Assembly (NCBI GenBank): GCA_016719645.1
Contig: JADJYS010000022.1
Location: forward strand, 1-50,186
DNA: 50,186 nucleotides
Reading direction: 5' to 3'
Source of the DNA: a bacterium
Lineage (GTDB): Bacteria; Krumholzibacteriota; Krumholzibacteriia; LZORAL124-64-63
Under the pieces are notes generated by a model. That model did not search any database. It was given only the letters and a program-made list of their open reading frames with translations, and was not told the DNA's origin. Positions 24,254 to 33,053 of this stretch are shown piece by piece. Each line of letters starts with the position of its first letter. Position 1 is the first letter of the stretch. The position numbers and the translations under genes were made by a program.

Positions 24254-26152
24254 TCAAGTGGCCGCGCGGGCCCGTCCCGCGCGGCAGCGCAGGCGGACGC
24301 GGTCCGCGATGGCCGCCGCGTCGAGGCCGACGCCGTGCAGGATCGCGTCCCGCGAGGCCTGGTCGAGGAAGCGGTCGGGCAGGCCGAGCGTCATCACGTC
24401 GGGCAGGCCGTCGCCGCCCCGCGCCGCCGCCCACTCCAGCACGGCGGCCCCCAGGCCGCCCACGATGGAGTTCTCCTCGACCGTCACCACCAGGACGCCC
24501 GGGACCAGCAGGCGGCGCAGCAGTTCGACGTCCAGCGGCTTGATGAACCGCATGTTGACCGCGCCGACCGACAGGCCGGAGGCCTCCAGCAGCGCCGCCG
24601 CCTCGAGGCAGGGCGCCACCATGCTGCCGGCGGCGAGCAGCCAGGCGTCGCGGCCCTCGCGCAGGACCTCGGCGCGGCCGATCTCGAGCGGCGTCGCCGC
24701 GGCCGGCGGCTCGTGGGCGGGGCAGGCGCCGCGCGGGTAGCGCAGCGCGCTCGGGCCGTCGTCGCGGGCCAGGCCCGTGGCGAGCATGCGCCGCAGCTCC
24801 AGGTCGTCGTGCGGCGCCATCAGCACCAGGTTCGGGACCGCCCGCAGGTAGCTGAGGTCGAAGGCGCCGTGGTGGGTCGGCCCGTCCTCCCCCACGACCC
24901 CGCCGCGGTCGACGGCGAAGACCACCGGCAGCTTCTGCAGCGCCACGTCGTGGATGACCTGGTCGTAGGCCCGCTGCAGGAACGTGGAGTAGACCGCGAC
25001 CACGGGGCGCATGCCGGCGCAGGCCAGGCCGGCGGCGAAGGTGACGGCGTGCTGCTCGGCGATGCCGACGTCGAAGAAGCGGTCCGGGTGGCGCTCGCGG
25101 AAGGCCTTGAGGCCGGTGCCCTCGGGCATGGCCGCGGTGATGGCCACGACCCGCGGGTCGGCCGCCGCCGCCTCCACCATGGCGCGGCTGAAGGCGTCGG
25201 TGAAGCTGGGCGACGAGGACACCGACGGCTTCAGCCCCGCAGCCTTGTCGAACTTGCCGACGCCGTGGTAGCGGGCCCGGTCCTCCTCCGCGAAGGCGTA
25301 GCCCTTGCCCTTCTGGGTCACGACGTGGATCAGCACGGGCCCCTTGAGCTTGCGCACCGCCTGCAGGGTCTGCACCAGCAGCGGCAGGTCGTGGCCGTCG
25401 ATGGGGCCGAAGTAGCTGAAACCCAGCTCCTCGAACAGGATGGTCGGCACCACGACCTGCTTGAGGCCTTCCTTGATGCGGCTCGCCAGCTTCTGGGCGA
25501 GCTGCCCGCGGGGCAGCATGCCCAGCATGTTCCACAGGTCGGCCTCGAAGCGCGTGTACACCTGGCCGGAGGTGATCTTCGTCAGGTACTTGGCGATGGC
25601 CCCGACGTTCGGGGAGATGCTCATCGCGTTGTCGTTCAAGACGACGATGAGGTCCGACTGCAGCTGGCCCGCGTTGTTCAGCCCCTCGTAGGCCAGGCCG
25701 CCGGTCAGGGCGCCGTCGCCGATGACGGCGATGACGGACTCGTCGCCGCCGCGCAGGTCGCGGGCCTTGGCGAAGCCCAGCGCGGCGCTGATCGAGGTGC
25801 TGGCGTGCCCCACCCCGAACTGGTCGTGGACGCTCTCGCAGCGCTTGGGGAAGCCGCTCACCCCCGCCTCCTGGCGCAGGGTCCCGAAGGCGGCCCGCCG
25901 CCCGGTCAGCAGCTTGTGGCCGTAGGCCTGGTGGCCCACGTCCCAGACGATCTTGTCGCGCGGGGAGCGGAAGACGTGGTGCAGCGCCACCGTCAGCTCG
26001 ACCACCCCGAGGCTGGCGCCGAGATGGCCGCCGGTCGAGGCCACGGTGGTGATGATCTCGTCGCGCAGTTCGGCGCAGACCTCGTCCAGCTGGGCGGGCG
26101 CCAGGCCGGCGAGGTCGCCGGGGAGGTCGAGCTTGTCCAGGATGCGCTTCAT
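24254..26152 (-). CDS. dxs: 1-deoxy-D-xylulose-5-phosphate synthase
   Basis: The 632-residue thiamine-diphosphate enzyme is full length. It contains GGHLGASLGVVELTVALH, the conserved DKIVWDVGHQAYGHKLLTGR segment, the TPP motif VIGDGALTGGLAYEGLNNAG and the transketolase-like VGIAEQHAVTFAAGLA. It makes DXP from pyruvate and glyceraldehyde-3-phosphate, the first step of the MEP isoprenoid pathway. ATG 26152 is used; ATG 26161 is an alternative. It follows ispA, the prenyl synthase acting later in the same pathway, after a 118-base gap. Confidence 0.96.
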   Translation of the reverse strand: MKRILDKLDLPGDLAGLAPAQLDEVCAELRDEIITTVASTGGHLGASLGVVELTVALHHVFRSPRDKIVWDVGHQAYGHKLLTGRRAAFGTLRQEAGVSGFPKRCESVHDQFGVGHASTSISAALGFAKARDLRGGDESVIAVIGDGALTGGLAYEGLNNAGQLQSDLIVVLNDNAMSISPNVGAIAKYLTKITSGQVYTRFEADLWNMLGMLPRGQLAQKLASRIKEGLKQVVVPTILFEELGFSYFGPIDGHDLPLLVQTLQAVRKLKGPVLIHVVTQKGKGYAFAEEDRARYHGVGKFDKAAGLKPSVSSSPSFTDAFSRAMVEAAAADPRVVAITAAMPEGTGLKAFRERHPDRFFDVGIAEQHAVTFAAGLACAGMRPVVAVYSTFLQRAYDQVIHDVALQKLPVVFAVDRGGVVGEDGPTHHGAFDLSYLRAVPNLVLMAPHDDLELRRMLATGLARDDGPSALRYPRGACPAHEPPAAATPLEIGRAEVLREGRDAWLLAAGSMVAPCLEAAALLEASGLSVGAVNMRFIKPLDVELLRRLLVPGVLVVTVEENSIVGGLGAAVLEWAAARGGDGLPDVMTLGLPDRFLDQASRDAILHGVGLDAAAIADRVRLRCRAGRARAAT

Positions 26153-26195
26153 CGGTCCCATCGGCCGGCGGACCGGCGCTGGCTGGGGTGGCGCC

Positions 26196-26215
26196 GCCCG
26201 GGCGACGGCCCGGGC
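26196..26215. other. Intercistronic GC hairpin between ispA and dxs
   Basis: A perfect 8-bp stem (GCCCGGGC on both sides, loop GACG) lies in the 118-base gap. There is no T-run, so it could be an mRNA-stability or attenuation element rather than a terminator. Confidence 0.35.
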
Positions 26216-26270
26216 GCCAACAGGCACAGAACATAGCCCGGCCCGGGTGCGGGCCGCAACCGAAGCTTGG

Positions 26271-27194
26271 TCAGCGGTCGCGCTCCCAGAGCAGGCGGAC
26301 CAGCGCCAGCAGGCGCTCGCCCCGCGGATCCGCGGGCAGCAGCTCCCGCAGGCGGCGGGTGCCGCCGCGCCCCAGGCGGGCGGTGCGGGCCCGCGCCGCC
26401 GCGACGCCCTCCAGCCGGACCCAGGTGGCCTTGTCCTGGTCCGCGTCCTTGCCGGCGGTCTTGCCCAGGTCCGCGGTGGCCCCCTCCACATCGAGCAGGT
26501 CGTCAGCCGCCTGGAAGGCCAGCCCCAGGTCGCGGCCGGCCCGATCGGCGGCGGCCACCGTCGCGGGGCCGCAGCCGGCCAGCAGGGCGCCCATGGCCAG
26601 CGGGGCGCCGATGAGCCGGGCCGTCTTGCCCGCGTGGATGCGCCGCACCAGGGCCCCGGTCAGGGGCCGGCCGGCCGCGTCGAGGTCCTCCTGCTGGCCG
26701 CCGACCATGCCCGCGGGCCCCGCCGCCGAGGCGACGATCCCGACCAGGTCGGCGCCGCGTCGCGGGATGCCGGCCAGGAGGCCGAAGGCCAGGGCCTGCA
26801 GGCCGTCGCCGGCCAGGATGGCGGTCGCCTCGTCGAAGGCGACGTGGCAGGTGGGCCGGCCGCGGCGCAGGTCGTCGTCGTCCATGGCCGGCAGGTCGTC
26901 GTGGATCAGCGAGTAGGTGTGGATCATCTCGAGCGCGGCCGCCGCCGTCAGGGCGTCCGCGCGCGGGGAAGCGCCCCGCGCGCGCAGGGCGTCGTGGGCC
27001 CACAGCAGCAGCAGGGGCCGCAGGCGCTTGCCGCCGCCGAGCAGCGAGTGGGCCATCGCCCGGCGCAGCCGCGGCGGGAACCCCGGCGCCGGCGCGAGGT
27101 GGCGCCGCAGGGCCGCCTCGACCAGGCGGCGGTCGGCGGCCATCGCCGCGGCCAGGTCCGCGCGCGCCGCGTCCGGGATCGCGCCGACGCTCAC
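26271..27194 (-). CDS. ispA: Polyprenyl (farnesyl/geranylgeranyl) diphosphate synthase
   Basis: The 307-residue trans-prenyltransferase has the first Asp-rich motif in SLIHDDLPAMDDDDLRRG, the second in AFQAADDLLDVEG, and GGGKRLRPLLLLWA near residue 55. It condenses IPP with DMAPP/GPP. Product chain length cannot be fixed from this. It starts at GTG 27194, which overlaps the folD stop (GTGA), so no ATG is needed. Its position before dxs is the common ispA-dxs arrangement. Confidence 0.9.
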   Translation of the reverse strand: MSVGAIPDAARADLAAAMAADRRLVEAALRRHLAPAPGFPPRLRRAMAHSLLGGGKRLRPLLLLWAHDALRARGASPRADALTAAAALEMIHTYSLIHDDLPAMDDDDLRRGRPTCHVAFDEATAILAGDGLQALAFGLLAGIPRRGADLVGIVASAAGPAGMVGGQQEDLDAAGRPLTGALVRRIHAGKTARLIGAPLAMGALLAGCGPATVAAADRAGRDLGLAFQAADDLLDVEGATADLGKTAGKDADQDKATWVRLEGVAAARARTARLGRGGTRRLRELLPADPRGERLLALVRLLWERDR

Positions 27195-28069
27195 GCCCGC
27201 GCCCCCCGGCCGGCCGCGGCCTCGTAGGTGTTGCGCATGAGCATGGCGATCGTCATCACGCCGATCCCGCCGGGCACCGGCGTGTAGGCCGAGGCCCAGC
27301 CGTCGAGGGCTTCGGGCGCGACGTCGCCGACCAGGCGCTGTCCCTTCGGGGCTTCCGGGTCGTCGATGCGGTTGATGCCGACGTCCACGACCACGGCCCC
27401 GCGCGCCACGTGGCGGCGGTCGAGGAAGGCCGGCGCGCCCAGCGCGGCGACGACGATCCCGCAGGCCGAGGTGACGGCCGCCAGGTCCGGCGTGCGCGAG
27501 TGGCACAACGTGACGGTGGCGTCTCCCCCGTCGCCCTTGCGCGACAGCAGCATGGCCAGGGGGCGGCCCACGATGACGCTGCGCCCGACGATCGCGACGT
27601 GGCGGCCGGCGACGTCGATGCCGTAGTGCGCGAGCAGCACCGAGACGCCCAGCGGCGTGCAGGGCACGAACCCCGGCGCGCCGGCCAGCAGGCGGCCGAG
27701 GTTCTCCGGGTGGAATCCGTCGACGTCCTTCGCGGGATCCACGGCGGCCTGCACGCGCGCGGCCGAGAGGTGGGACGGCAGGGGGACCTGCACCAGGATG
27801 CCGTGGATCGCCGGATCGCGGTTCAGGCGCGCCACCAGCGCGAGCAGCTCGGGCTCGGCGGCGTCGGCCGGCAGGCGGTGGGTCTCGCTGTGGAAGCCCA
27901 GGGACTCGCAGGCCTTGCCCTTGCTGCGCACGTAGACCTGCGAGGCGGGGTCGTCGCCGACCAGGATCACCGCCAGGCCGGGGCGCAGCCCCGTGGCGGC
28001 GCACCGGGCGCGCAGGTCGGCGAACACCGCGTCGCGGACCGCGGCGCCGGCGAGGCACTGGCTCGTCAT
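27191..28069 (-). CDS. folD: Methylenetetrahydrofolate dehydrogenase/cyclohydrolase
   Basis: The 292-residue bifunctional enzyme has LAVILVGDDPASQVYVRSKGKAC, split here into substrate-site VGDDPAS and the catalytic YVRSKGKAC. It then shows HGILVQVPLP, the PAKDVDGFHPENLGRL signature, VGRSVIVGRPLAMLL (NADP site) and TPVPGGIGVMTIAML. It interconverts 5,10-methylene- and 10-formyl-THF. ATG 28069 is supported by an upstream GAGG. The gene sits 13 bases after rny. Confidence 0.95.
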   Translation of the reverse strand: MTSQCLAGAAVRDAVFADLRARCAATGLRPGLAVILVGDDPASQVYVRSKGKACESLGFHSETHRLPADAAEPELLALVARLNRDPAIHGILVQVPLPSHLSAARVQAAVDPAKDVDGFHPENLGRLLAGAPGFVPCTPLGVSVLLAHYGIDVAGRHVAIVGRSVIVGRPLAMLLSRKGDGGDATVTLCHSRTPDLAAVTSACGIVVAALGAPAFLDRRHVARGAVVVDVGINRIDDPEAPKGQRLVGDVAPEALDGWASAYTPVPGGIGVMTIAMLMRNTYEAAAGRGARA

Positions 28070-28082
28070 CGGTGGACCTCCG

Positions 28083-29645
28083 TCAGCGGGCGAAAGCGAC
28101 GGCGCGCGTCTCCCGCAGCACCATGATCTTGATCTGCCCGGGGTACTCCAGCTCGCCCTCGACGCGGCGGCTGATCTCCTCGGCCAGCACGACCGCCTCG
28201 GCGTCCGAGACCAGGCTGTGGTTGACCAGGATGCGCACCTCGCGCCCGGCCTGGATCGCGTAGGACTTCTCCACGCCCTCGAAGCTGTCGGCGATCCGCT
28301 CGAGGCTCTCCAGGCGCTTGACGTAGTTGTCCAGGCTCTCGCGGCGGGCGCCCGGGCGCGACGCCGAGATCGCGTCGGCGGCCGAGGTCAGGAAGGTGTA
28401 GACCGACTCCGCGTCGACGTCCTGGTGGTGGCCCTCGACGGCGTTGATCACCGCGGCGGCCTCCCCCAGCTTGCGCAGCAGCTTGCCGCCGATCAGGGCG
28501 TGGGGGCCGTCGACCTCGTGGTCGGCGGCCTTGCCGATGTCGTGCAGGAAGCCGCAGCGGCGGGCGAGCTTGGGGTCGAGCCCGAGCTCGCCGGCGATCA
28601 TCGCCGAGATCGCCGCCACCTCCTTGCTGTGCAGCAGGAGGTTCTGGCCGTAGCTGGTGCGGTAGTGCAGCCGCCCGATGTAGGGGTGCAGCTGGGGGTT
28701 GACGTTGGCGAGGCCGAGCTCGAGGCAGGCCTGCTCGCCGAGCTCGCGCACGCGCTCCTGCATCTCGGCGGTGGTCTTCTGGACGACCTCCTCGATGCGG
28801 CCCGGGTGGATGCGGCCGTCGCGGATGAGCTGCTGCAGCGACTGGCAGGCGATCTCCCGGCGGACCGGGTCGAAGCCGGAGATGATCACCGCCTCGGGGG
28901 TGTCGTCGATGATCACGTCGACGCCGGTGGCCATCTCGAAGGCGCGGATGTTGCGGCCCTCGCGCCCGATGATCCGCCCCTTCATGTCGTCGTTGGGCAG
29001 GTCGACGACCGAGACCGACATCTCGGCGATGTGCTCCGAGGCGTAGCGCTGCACGGCCATGCCGATGATCCGCTGCGACTCGCGGCGGGCCCGCCGCTCG
29101 GCGTCCTCCCGGACCTCCTTGACGGTCCGGGCCGCGTTCATCCGGGCCTCGGCGATCATCTTCTCCTCGAGCTGCTGGCGCGCCTTCTCGGCGCTCAGGC
29201 CGGCGATCTGCTCGAGCCGCTGGCGCTGCTCCTGCTGCAGCCGGGCGACGTCCTCGCGCATCGCGGCGACCTCGTCGAGCCCGGCCTTGAGCTCCTGGTC
29301 GCGCTTCTCGAGCTTGGCTTCCTTCTGGTCGATGTAGGCGACCTTCTTGTCGAGGCCGGCGTCGCGCTGGTCGAGGAACTCGGTGCGCTTGGCCAGCTCG
29401 CGGCGGGTGTCCTCGGTCTCGGTCTCGAAGCGCCGGCGGGACTGGAACAGCTCCTCGCGGGCGCTCAGCTCGGCGGACTTCAGGACGCTCTGGGCCTCGC
29501 GGCGGGCCTCGTCCAGGACCCGCGCGCTGCGCTGCTCGGCGTCGCCGTTGAGGCGGTCGTAGCGGGATTTGTGCAGGAACCAGCCGGCCGCGAGGCTGGC
29601 GGCCGCCAACAGCGCGCCGCCCGCAGCGATCAGGATCGTCGACAT
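28083..29645 (-). CDS. rny: Ribonuclease Y
   Basis: The 520-residue protein has an N-terminal membrane anchor (about 3-22), then a long Arg/Glu-rich coiled coil (about 25-200). A KH domain follows (GREGRNIRAFEMATGVDVII), then an HD domain (LLLHSKEVAAISAMIAGELG and FLHDIGKAADHE). It is the membrane-bound endoribonuclease that starts mRNA decay in many bacteria. ATG 29645 has GGAG 7 bases upstream. It lies directly downstream of the 6S RNA gene. Confidence 0.96.
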   Translation of the reverse strand: MSTILIAAGGALLAAASLAAGWFLHKSRYDRLNGDAEQRSARVLDEARREAQSVLKSAELSAREELFQSRRRFETETEDTRRELAKRTEFLDQRDAGLDKKVAYIDQKEAKLEKRDQELKAGLDEVAAMREDVARLQQEQRQRLEQIAGLSAEKARQQLEEKMIAEARMNAARTVKEVREDAERRARRESQRIIGMAVQRYASEHIAEMSVSVVDLPNDDMKGRIIGREGRNIRAFEMATGVDVIIDDTPEAVIISGFDPVRREIACQSLQQLIRDGRIHPGRIEEVVQKTTAEMQERVRELGEQACLELGLANVNPQLHPYIGRLHYRTSYGQNLLLHSKEVAAISAMIAGELGLDPKLARRCGFLHDIGKAADHEVDGPHALIGGKLLRKLGEAAAVINAVEGHHQDVDAESVYTFLTSAADAISASRPGARRESLDNYVKRLESLERIADSFEGVEKSYAIQAGREVRILVNHSLVSDAEAVVLAEEISRRVEGELEYPGQIKIMVLRETRAVAFAR

Positions 29646-29716
29646 GATGTATCTCCTTCCGGGAACGGAAGGAAAAAGAGGGGGGGCCGAGTGCCGTCGA
29701 CGATGACGTGGGGATC

Positions 29717-29882
29717 GAGATTCCCCGCCGGGTCGTGTGGCCGGAAGCAATTGAACCATTGCTTCAGGTCGGGTCTCCTGTCCGGCCCTTCGGGCTTGCC
29801 TAGGGGACGGAACTCCGGAATCCCAGGTCGTCAGTGTTGGCTCAATGAACGCGACACATCACGGGCCAGGCAGGGAATCCTT
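29717..29882 (-). ncRNA. ssrS: 6S RNA
   Basis: The minus strand between zapA and rny can fold as a long, bulged hairpin closed by GATTCCC (29879-29873) and GGGAATC (29725-29719). It contains features I recognise from proteobacterial 6S RNAs: GTGATGTGTCGCGTTCATTGA near the 5' side (first 20 bases from 29863), a GAGCC bulge, CAGGAGACCC on the 3' side and CCACACGACCCGGCGGGG late in the molecule. The zapA-6S order is conserved in many bacteria. It binds RNA polymerase holoenzyme and damps housekeeping transcription. The ends are approximate (about 165 bases). Confidence 0.8.
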
Positions 29883-29893
29883 TCCGGCGATCC

Positions 29894-30187
29894 TCAGAGC
29901 TTCTCCATCTCCTTGTCCAGGAACGCGGTGATCTGCCCCGTCCGCTCGTCGAGCTGGGACAGGGCCTGCTGATGCTTCTGACGTTCCCGCAACAACTCGT
30001 CGGCCAGATTCACCGCGACCAGGATCGCCACCTTGCTGGTGGAGGCCAGGGCGGATTGGTCCGCGATCTCGCGCATCTTCTGGTCGACCAGGGCCGCGAC
30101 CTTCTGGACATAAGCCGGTTCGGCCTCACCCTTGAGGGTGTAGTCGCGGCCGTAGATGGACACCGTCACGCTTCGGGGATCGGTCAT
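29894..30187 (-). CDS. zapA: Cell division protein ZapA
   Basis: The 97-residue protein begins VTVSIYGRDYTLKGEAEPAYV, the ZapA fold's N-terminal strand region, then VQKVAALVDQKMREIAD, and ends in a coiled coil (LLRERQKHQQALSQLDERTG). ZapA crosslinks FtsZ filaments at the division ring. ATG 30187 is taken because the family starts here; the longer upstream frame is Pro/Arg-rich and not family-like. It follows a ZapB-like gene, which suits the ZapA-ZapB partnership. Confidence 0.92.
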   Translation of the reverse strand: MTDPRSVTVSIYGRDYTLKGEAEPAYVQKVAALVDQKMREIADQSALASTSKVAILVAVNLADELLRERQKHQQALSQLDERTGQITAFLDKEMEKL

Positions 30188-30264
30188 CCTGTGCACTTTC
30201 CGACGGCTCCGGCAACCTGGGCGCCCGACCTCGTCCCGCGCCCCTGGCGCGGCCGACCCGGTGG

Positions 30265-30537
30265 TCAGTCGATGGACTCGAGCGTCTCCAGGAGGCCTCC
30301 CACCTTCTCCTCGATGAGCCGGCGCTTGTCCTCCCAACGGGCGACAACCGCGGCCTGCTGCCGGACTGCGGAGAGTTCCTCCTGGGTCCGGCTCACCTGA
30401 TCCTTGAGGGCTTCGACCAGCCTCTCAAGCTCGTCCCGTCGACCGGCCAGGGCCTCGTTCTCGGCCTTGAGCTCCTGGATCCGCCGGACGGCGGTCATGA
30501 CTTTCGCTTCCAACAGCTCGAAGCTGTTATCCTGCAT
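30265..30537 (-). CDS. zapB: ZapB-like coiled-coil cell division protein
   Basis: The 90-residue protein is almost entirely a predicted coiled coil: FELLEAKVMTAVRRIQELKA, then ENEALAGRRDELERLVEAL. The LE-x-KV-x6-I-x2-L-x3-N pattern near the start is that of ZapB/DUF904. ZapB binds ZapA at the Z ring. The call rests on pattern and on the zapA neighbour 77 bases downstream; coiled coils are low-information, so another small coiled-coil protein remains possible. Confidence 0.7.
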   Translation of the reverse strand: MQDNSFELLEAKVMTAVRRIQELKAENEALAGRRDELERLVEALKDQVSRTQEELSAVRQQAAVVARWEDKRRLIEEKVGGLLETLESID

Positions 30538-30593
30538 CTCTTGGATCGCCTTCCAGTTGAGCTGGCAGCCTCATCGTTCACCCGAAGCTGCGG

Positions 30594-33053
30594 CTATCCC
30601 CTCAACTCAACATTCAAGGTCCGGGCCAGGGCCGCGGTCACGGCATCGACGGCCGCATCGACGGCCTTGCCCTGGAGGCTACCCTTGGCACTCTGGAACT
30701 TCAAGCGAATTCCGAAGGCGGCGCGCCCCTCCCCCAGGCCGCTGCCGCGGTAGACATCGAACAGGACGCAGGACTGCAGCAGGGGTCCGGCGGCCTCCCG
30801 CACGACCTCCTGCACCCGGTCGTACCCGACCCCGTCGGGCACCAGCAGCGACAGGTCCCGCTTGGCGGCCGGGAAGCGGACGAAGGGGGTGAAACGCGGC
30901 GCCGCCGGCGCGAGGTCCAGGTTGCCGAGCTCCACCTCGCACAGGGCGACCGGCGCATCCAGGTCCATGTCCCGCAGGACCTTGCGGGCGACGAGCCCGG
31001 CCGAGCCCGCGGCCGCGCCCCGCTCGTCGCGGATTTCCCACTGGCAGCCCGGCTGCAGGTAGGACTCGACGTCCTGGGGGACCAGCGTCAGCGGGAGCCG
31101 CAGCTGGGCCGACAGCGCCTCGACCAGGCCCTTGATCTCCAGCAGGCCGGCGTCGGCGTCGCCCAGCACGCGGTCGCCGCGGCCGACCACGGCGGCCTGC
31201 AGCGTCCAGGTCTCCTGGGGCAGGCGGCGCTCGTCCTCGTGGCGGACCTCGGCCGGCCGGCGGCCGCCGGGCAGGAAGGCCTTGTTGAGCTGGAACAGCC
31301 GGAAGGGCAGCTCGCGGTCGGCGTTCACGTTGTGGCGGGCGATGCGCAGCAGCGACGGCACCAGGGTCGTGCGCAGCAGCGTCTCGGACCCGGAGTGCGG
31401 GTTGCGCACGGCCAGCATCTCGCGCCGGGGGTCGGCGGCGGTCAGGCCGAGGCGGTCGAGGTCGGCGCGCTCCATGAACGAGCTGGTGACGATCTCGCTG
31501 TAGCCGACCGCGGCCAGGTAGCCGCGCGCGGTCTCGGCCAGCTCGTCCTGCGGGCGCCGCCGGACGCCGGCGCCGCCGCGGAAGGCCGCGCCGTCGGCGA
31601 TGTTGTCGAAACCGTGCATGCGGGCGATCTCCTCGATGAGATCGACCTCCTCGTGCAGGTCCCGGCGGAAGCTCGGGACGGTCACCATGAACTTGCCGTC
31701 GCCGCCCTGGCGGCCGCCGCTGCGGCCCACCGGCTGCGACTTCAGCCCGATCGACTGCAGGTACGCGAGCATCTCGGACATCGAGAGCTCCGTGCCCAGC
31801 AGGCGGTTGGCCTGGGCGACGCGGATGGTCAGCGGCGCCGGCTCGCGGCGGTCCGGGTTCTGCCGGTCCACGACGGTGGGGTCGATGCGCGCCGCGGCCA
31901 GCTCCTGCAAGAGGTGCAGGGCGCGGTGCGCGGCGTCCTCCACCGCGTCCCAGTCGGCGCCGCGCTCGAAGCGGTAGGAGGCCTCGGTGGACAGCTGGTG
32001 GCGCCGGGCGCCGCGGCGCACGGCGCCGGGGTCGAAGTAGGCGCTCTCGAGCAGGATCTCCACCGTGTTGACGTCGACCTGGGAGTCGGCGCCGCCGATC
32101 ACGCCGGCCAGGGCGACCGGCCCCGCGGCGTCGGCGATCAGCAGGTCGTCGGCCGTCAGCTCGCGGTCGACGCCGTCGAGGGTGAGCAGCCGGGTGCCGG
32201 GCTTGCCGCGCCGGACGGACAGCCGGTTGCCCGACAGCTTCTTGAGGTCGAAGGCGTGCAGGGGCTGGCCCAGCTCCAGCATCACGTAGTTGGTGACGTC
32301 CACGACGTTGTTGATGGGGCGCGCGCCCACCGCCAGCAGGCGGTCCTGGAGCCAGCGCGGGGACGGGCCGATCTTCACCCCGCGCGCCACGTGGGCGGTG
32401 TAGCGGGGGCAGTCGGCGAAGTCGGCGATCTCGACCGGGAAGTCGGGGCGGTCCCCCCCCGTCTTGGGGGGCGACCACAGGGCGGGCCCGTCCAGGAGGT
32501 GGCCGGAGATGGCCGCCACCTCGCGGGCGACGCCGAAGTGGCTGAGCCAGTCGGGCCGGTTGGGCGTCACCTCGATGTCCAGCACGGTGTCGCGGCAGCC
32601 GATCAGCTCGTCGGCGGCCGTGCCCGGGGCGGGGGCGCCCTCCAGGACCAGGATGCCCTCGCTCTGCTGGGCGAGCTGCAACTCGGCGGCCGAGCAGATC
32701 ATGCCGTGCGACTCCACGCCGCGGATCTTGGACTTGCGGATGCGCAGGTCGCCCGGCAGGACGGCCCCGACGCGCGCCAGCAGCACGTCCTGCCCCGCCT
32801 GCACGTTGGCGGCGCCGCAGACGACCTGCAGCGGCTCGCCCGCGCCGTCGTCGACCGTGCAGAGGCTGAGCTTGTCGGCGTCGGGATGGCGCCGGCAGTC
32901 GGTCACCCGCGCGACGACGACGCCGGGGAACTCCCGCACGTAGGGGGTCACGGACTCGACGTTGAGGCCGGCCATGGTCAGCCGGTGGGCCAGCTCCTCG
33001 GGGGTCCAGTCCCACGTCACGAAGTCGCGCAGCCAGTTCAGACTGATCTTCAC
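30594..33053 (-). CDS. pheT: Phenylalanyl-tRNA synthetase beta subunit
   Basis: The 819-residue protein starts MKISLNWLRDFVTWDWTPEE and has the tRNA-binding domain (EFPGVVVARVTDCRRHPDAD). B3/B4 and B5 editing regions follow (VVDVTNYVMLELGQPLHAFD), then a catalytic-like core and a C-terminal anticodon-binding FDX-ACB domain (FPAAKRDLSLLVPDGVGYD). It is full length. The start is GTG 33053 in a GTGA overlap with the pheS stop. With PheS it forms the alpha2-beta2 enzyme that charges tRNA-Phe. Confidence 0.97.
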   Translation of the reverse strand: MKISLNWLRDFVTWDWTPEELAHRLTMAGLNVESVTPYVREFPGVVVARVTDCRRHPDADKLSLCTVDDGAGEPLQVVCGAANVQAGQDVLLARVGAVLPGDLRIRKSKIRGVESHGMICSAAELQLAQQSEGILVLEGAPAPGTAADELIGCRDTVLDIEVTPNRPDWLSHFGVAREVAAISGHLLDGPALWSPPKTGGDRPDFPVEIADFADCPRYTAHVARGVKIGPSPRWLQDRLLAVGARPINNVVDVTNYVMLELGQPLHAFDLKKLSGNRLSVRRGKPGTRLLTLDGVDRELTADDLLIADAAGPVALAGVIGGADSQVDVNTVEILLESAYFDPGAVRRGARRHQLSTEASYRFERGADWDAVEDAAHRALHLLQELAAARIDPTVVDRQNPDRREPAPLTIRVAQANRLLGTELSMSEMLAYLQSIGLKSQPVGRSGGRQGGDGKFMVTVPSFRRDLHEEVDLIEEIARMHGFDNIADGAAFRGGAGVRRRPQDELAETARGYLAAVGYSEIVTSSFMERADLDRLGLTAADPRREMLAVRNPHSGSETLLRTTLVPSLLRIARHNVNADRELPFRLFQLNKAFLPGGRRPAEVRHEDERRLPQETWTLQAAVVGRGDRVLGDADAGLLEIKGLVEALSAQLRLPLTLVPQDVESYLQPGCQWEIRDERGAAAGSAGLVARKVLRDMDLDAPVALCEVELGNLDLAPAAPRFTPFVRFPAAKRDLSLLVPDGVGYDRVQEVVREAAGPLLQSCVLFDVYRGSGLGEGRAAFGIRLKFQSAKGSLQGKAVDAAVDAVTAALARTLNVELRG

